The position numbers were made by a program, and so were the translations under genes. Under the pieces are notes generated by a model. That model was given only the letters and a program-made list of their open reading frames with translations. It ran no database searches and had not been told where the DNA came from. A stretch of 64,000 nt of DNA from UBA1351 sp963677885 (lineage in GTDB: Bacteria > Bacillota > Clostridia > Lachnospirales > Vallitaleaceae). Shown here piece by piece: positions 63,239-64,000 of the stretch. The stretch lies in assembly GCA_963677885.1 (NCBI GenBank), contig OY782500.1:3472001-3536000 (forward strand). The letters run 5' to 3'. Each line of letters begins with the position of its first letter. The stretch's first letter is position 1.

Positions 63239-64000
63239 ATGACTGATATAAACCAACTATTAAAACCATACAAAGGGCTTCAGAAAGGGATATATATTCT
63301 GGCAATTTCCAGATTTGTCAATGCTCTTGGGGCATTGATATTCCCTTTCATGACCCTCATATTAAGTGAAAAAATAGGATTAAGTGAACTTGAAACAGGA
63401 CTTTATGTGTCCATTACCGGATTTCTTTTTATCCCTTCCGGTCTAATCGGTGGAAAACTGGCTGACCATTTTGGAAGAAAGAAGATTATCCTGGGCTTTG
63501 AATTCCTTGGCATGATGACCTATGTCTATTGTTATTTTGCACAAGTAGGCATGTCTATGGTCTATTCCCTTATGCTGGCAGCTGTTCTTTTTGGAATTGC
63601 CGGACCGGCGCATGATGCCATTGTAGCAGACCTGGCTGACAAGGATGAAAGGGAAGGTGCCTATTCCCTTATGTACCTTGGCTTTAACCTGGGATTTGCC
63701 GTGGCCATCATTATGGGAGGCAGGCTCCTGGCCAACCACCTCAAGCTAATGTTTGCCATTGATGTGGGAACAGCCATGGTGGCTTTGTCCCTGGTTGCAG
63801 CATTTATTAAAGAACCAGGAAAAGCAGAGGTTGAAAATCAAGAAGACCCGGAAAAGGCTGGTCAAGGCAAAAAGGAAGCTGCTGAAACCGGAACAATCTT
63901 CCAGGTACTCTTTAGACGGCCAATACTGGTGGAGTATATTTTGCTCCTTTTCCTCTACAGGTTTGTCTATGCCAACTGGTCTTTTATGTTGCCACTCCAT
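63239..64000 (+). CDS. MFS transporter (3' end cut by window)
   Basis: Open for 254 codons to the window edge. The N-terminal helices and the MFS motif A loop GGKLADHFGRKK after helix 2 are clear, followed by GIAGPAHDAIVADLADKDER, as in drug exporters. A charged central loop (about residues 190-225) precedes the second half. RBS GGATGAGG upstream. Likely an exporter linked to the GNAT protein. Confidence 0.85.
   Translation, partial: MTDINQLLKPYKGLQKGIYILAISRFVNALGALIFPFMTLILSEKIGLSELETGLYVSITGFLFIPSGLIGGKLADHFGRKKIILGFEFLGMMTYVYCYFAQVGMSMVYSLMLAAVLFGIAGPAHDAIVADLADKDEREGAYSLMYLGFNLGFAVAIIMGGRLLANHLKLMFAIDVGTAMVALSLVAAFIKEPGKAEVENQEDPEKAGQGKKEAAETGTIFQVLFRRPILVEYILLLFLYRFVYANWSFMLPLH

Overview
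The window looks like a piece of the chromosome of an anaerobic, low-to-moderate-GC Bacillota, probably class Clostridia. Support: strong AGGAGG-type ribosome-binding sites, TTGACA/TATAAT promoters, Clostridia-like enzyme families, a HypA hydrogenase-maturation protein, and sugar ABC transporters with no dedicated ATPase. I cannot name the genus. The two ends are cut: a GltD-like flavoprotein at the left edge and an MFS transporter at the right edge.

Layout. 1-3.3 kb: flavoprotein, hypA, pgi. 3.4-27 kb: a large beta-glucan (probably beta-1,3/1,6-glucan) utilisation locus: GH30, two LacI regulators, intracellular GH16, a lipoprotein binding protein, a second very large membrane-anchored binding protein, two permease pairs, two exported proteins of unknown role (NHL-TPR-YIP1 and a DUF5696-like protein), lipoprotein GH16, a frameshifted GH149/GH161-like phosphorylase, and lipoprotein GH3. 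27-31.7 kb: an unusual island of a ~514-bp palindromic repeat element (three complete or nearly complete copies, two shortened tandem copies, one fragment). It encloses a HigB/HigA-type toxin-antitoxin pair and an archaeal/eukaryotic-type hisS. That hisS has its own promoter, an 18-residue leader peptide with four consecutive His codons, and a terminator.

31.7-34.4 kb: a GH94 phosphorylase (perhaps laminaribiose phosphorylase) on the minus strand, divergent from 34.7-47.3 kb: LacI, a YesM/YesN-like two-component system, an LplB/LplC-like permease pair, a binding protein behind five RNA hairpins, GH4, a BadF-type sugar kinase and GH20. This second locus probably handles beta-N-acetylhexosaminides. 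47.4-49.5 kb: TPR-GAF-GGDEF diguanylate cyclase (minus strand). 49.7-57.4 kb: TetR, HlyD-like adaptor, RND pump and two TolC-like coiled-coil proteins. 57.6-61.3 kb: topoisomerase III and a chemoreceptor-like protein. 61.4-64 kb: two small ORFs, a double-length GNAT protein and an MFS transporter, behind a leader with two near-identical terminators.

How the genes may work together (inference): secreted GH16 and GH3 trim the glucan. Oligosaccharides enter through the permeases powered by a shared ATPase encoded elsewhere. Intracellular GH16, GH30, GH149/161-like and GH94 enzymes break them down, partly by phosphorolysis, and PGI receives the glucose phosphate. LacI operators at the GH30, GH16, binding-protein, GH94 and LacI genes give the control. 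The best candidates for something undescribed are the repeat island with its cassettes, the His-codon attenuator on hisS, and the NHL-YIP1/DUF5696 transporter module.
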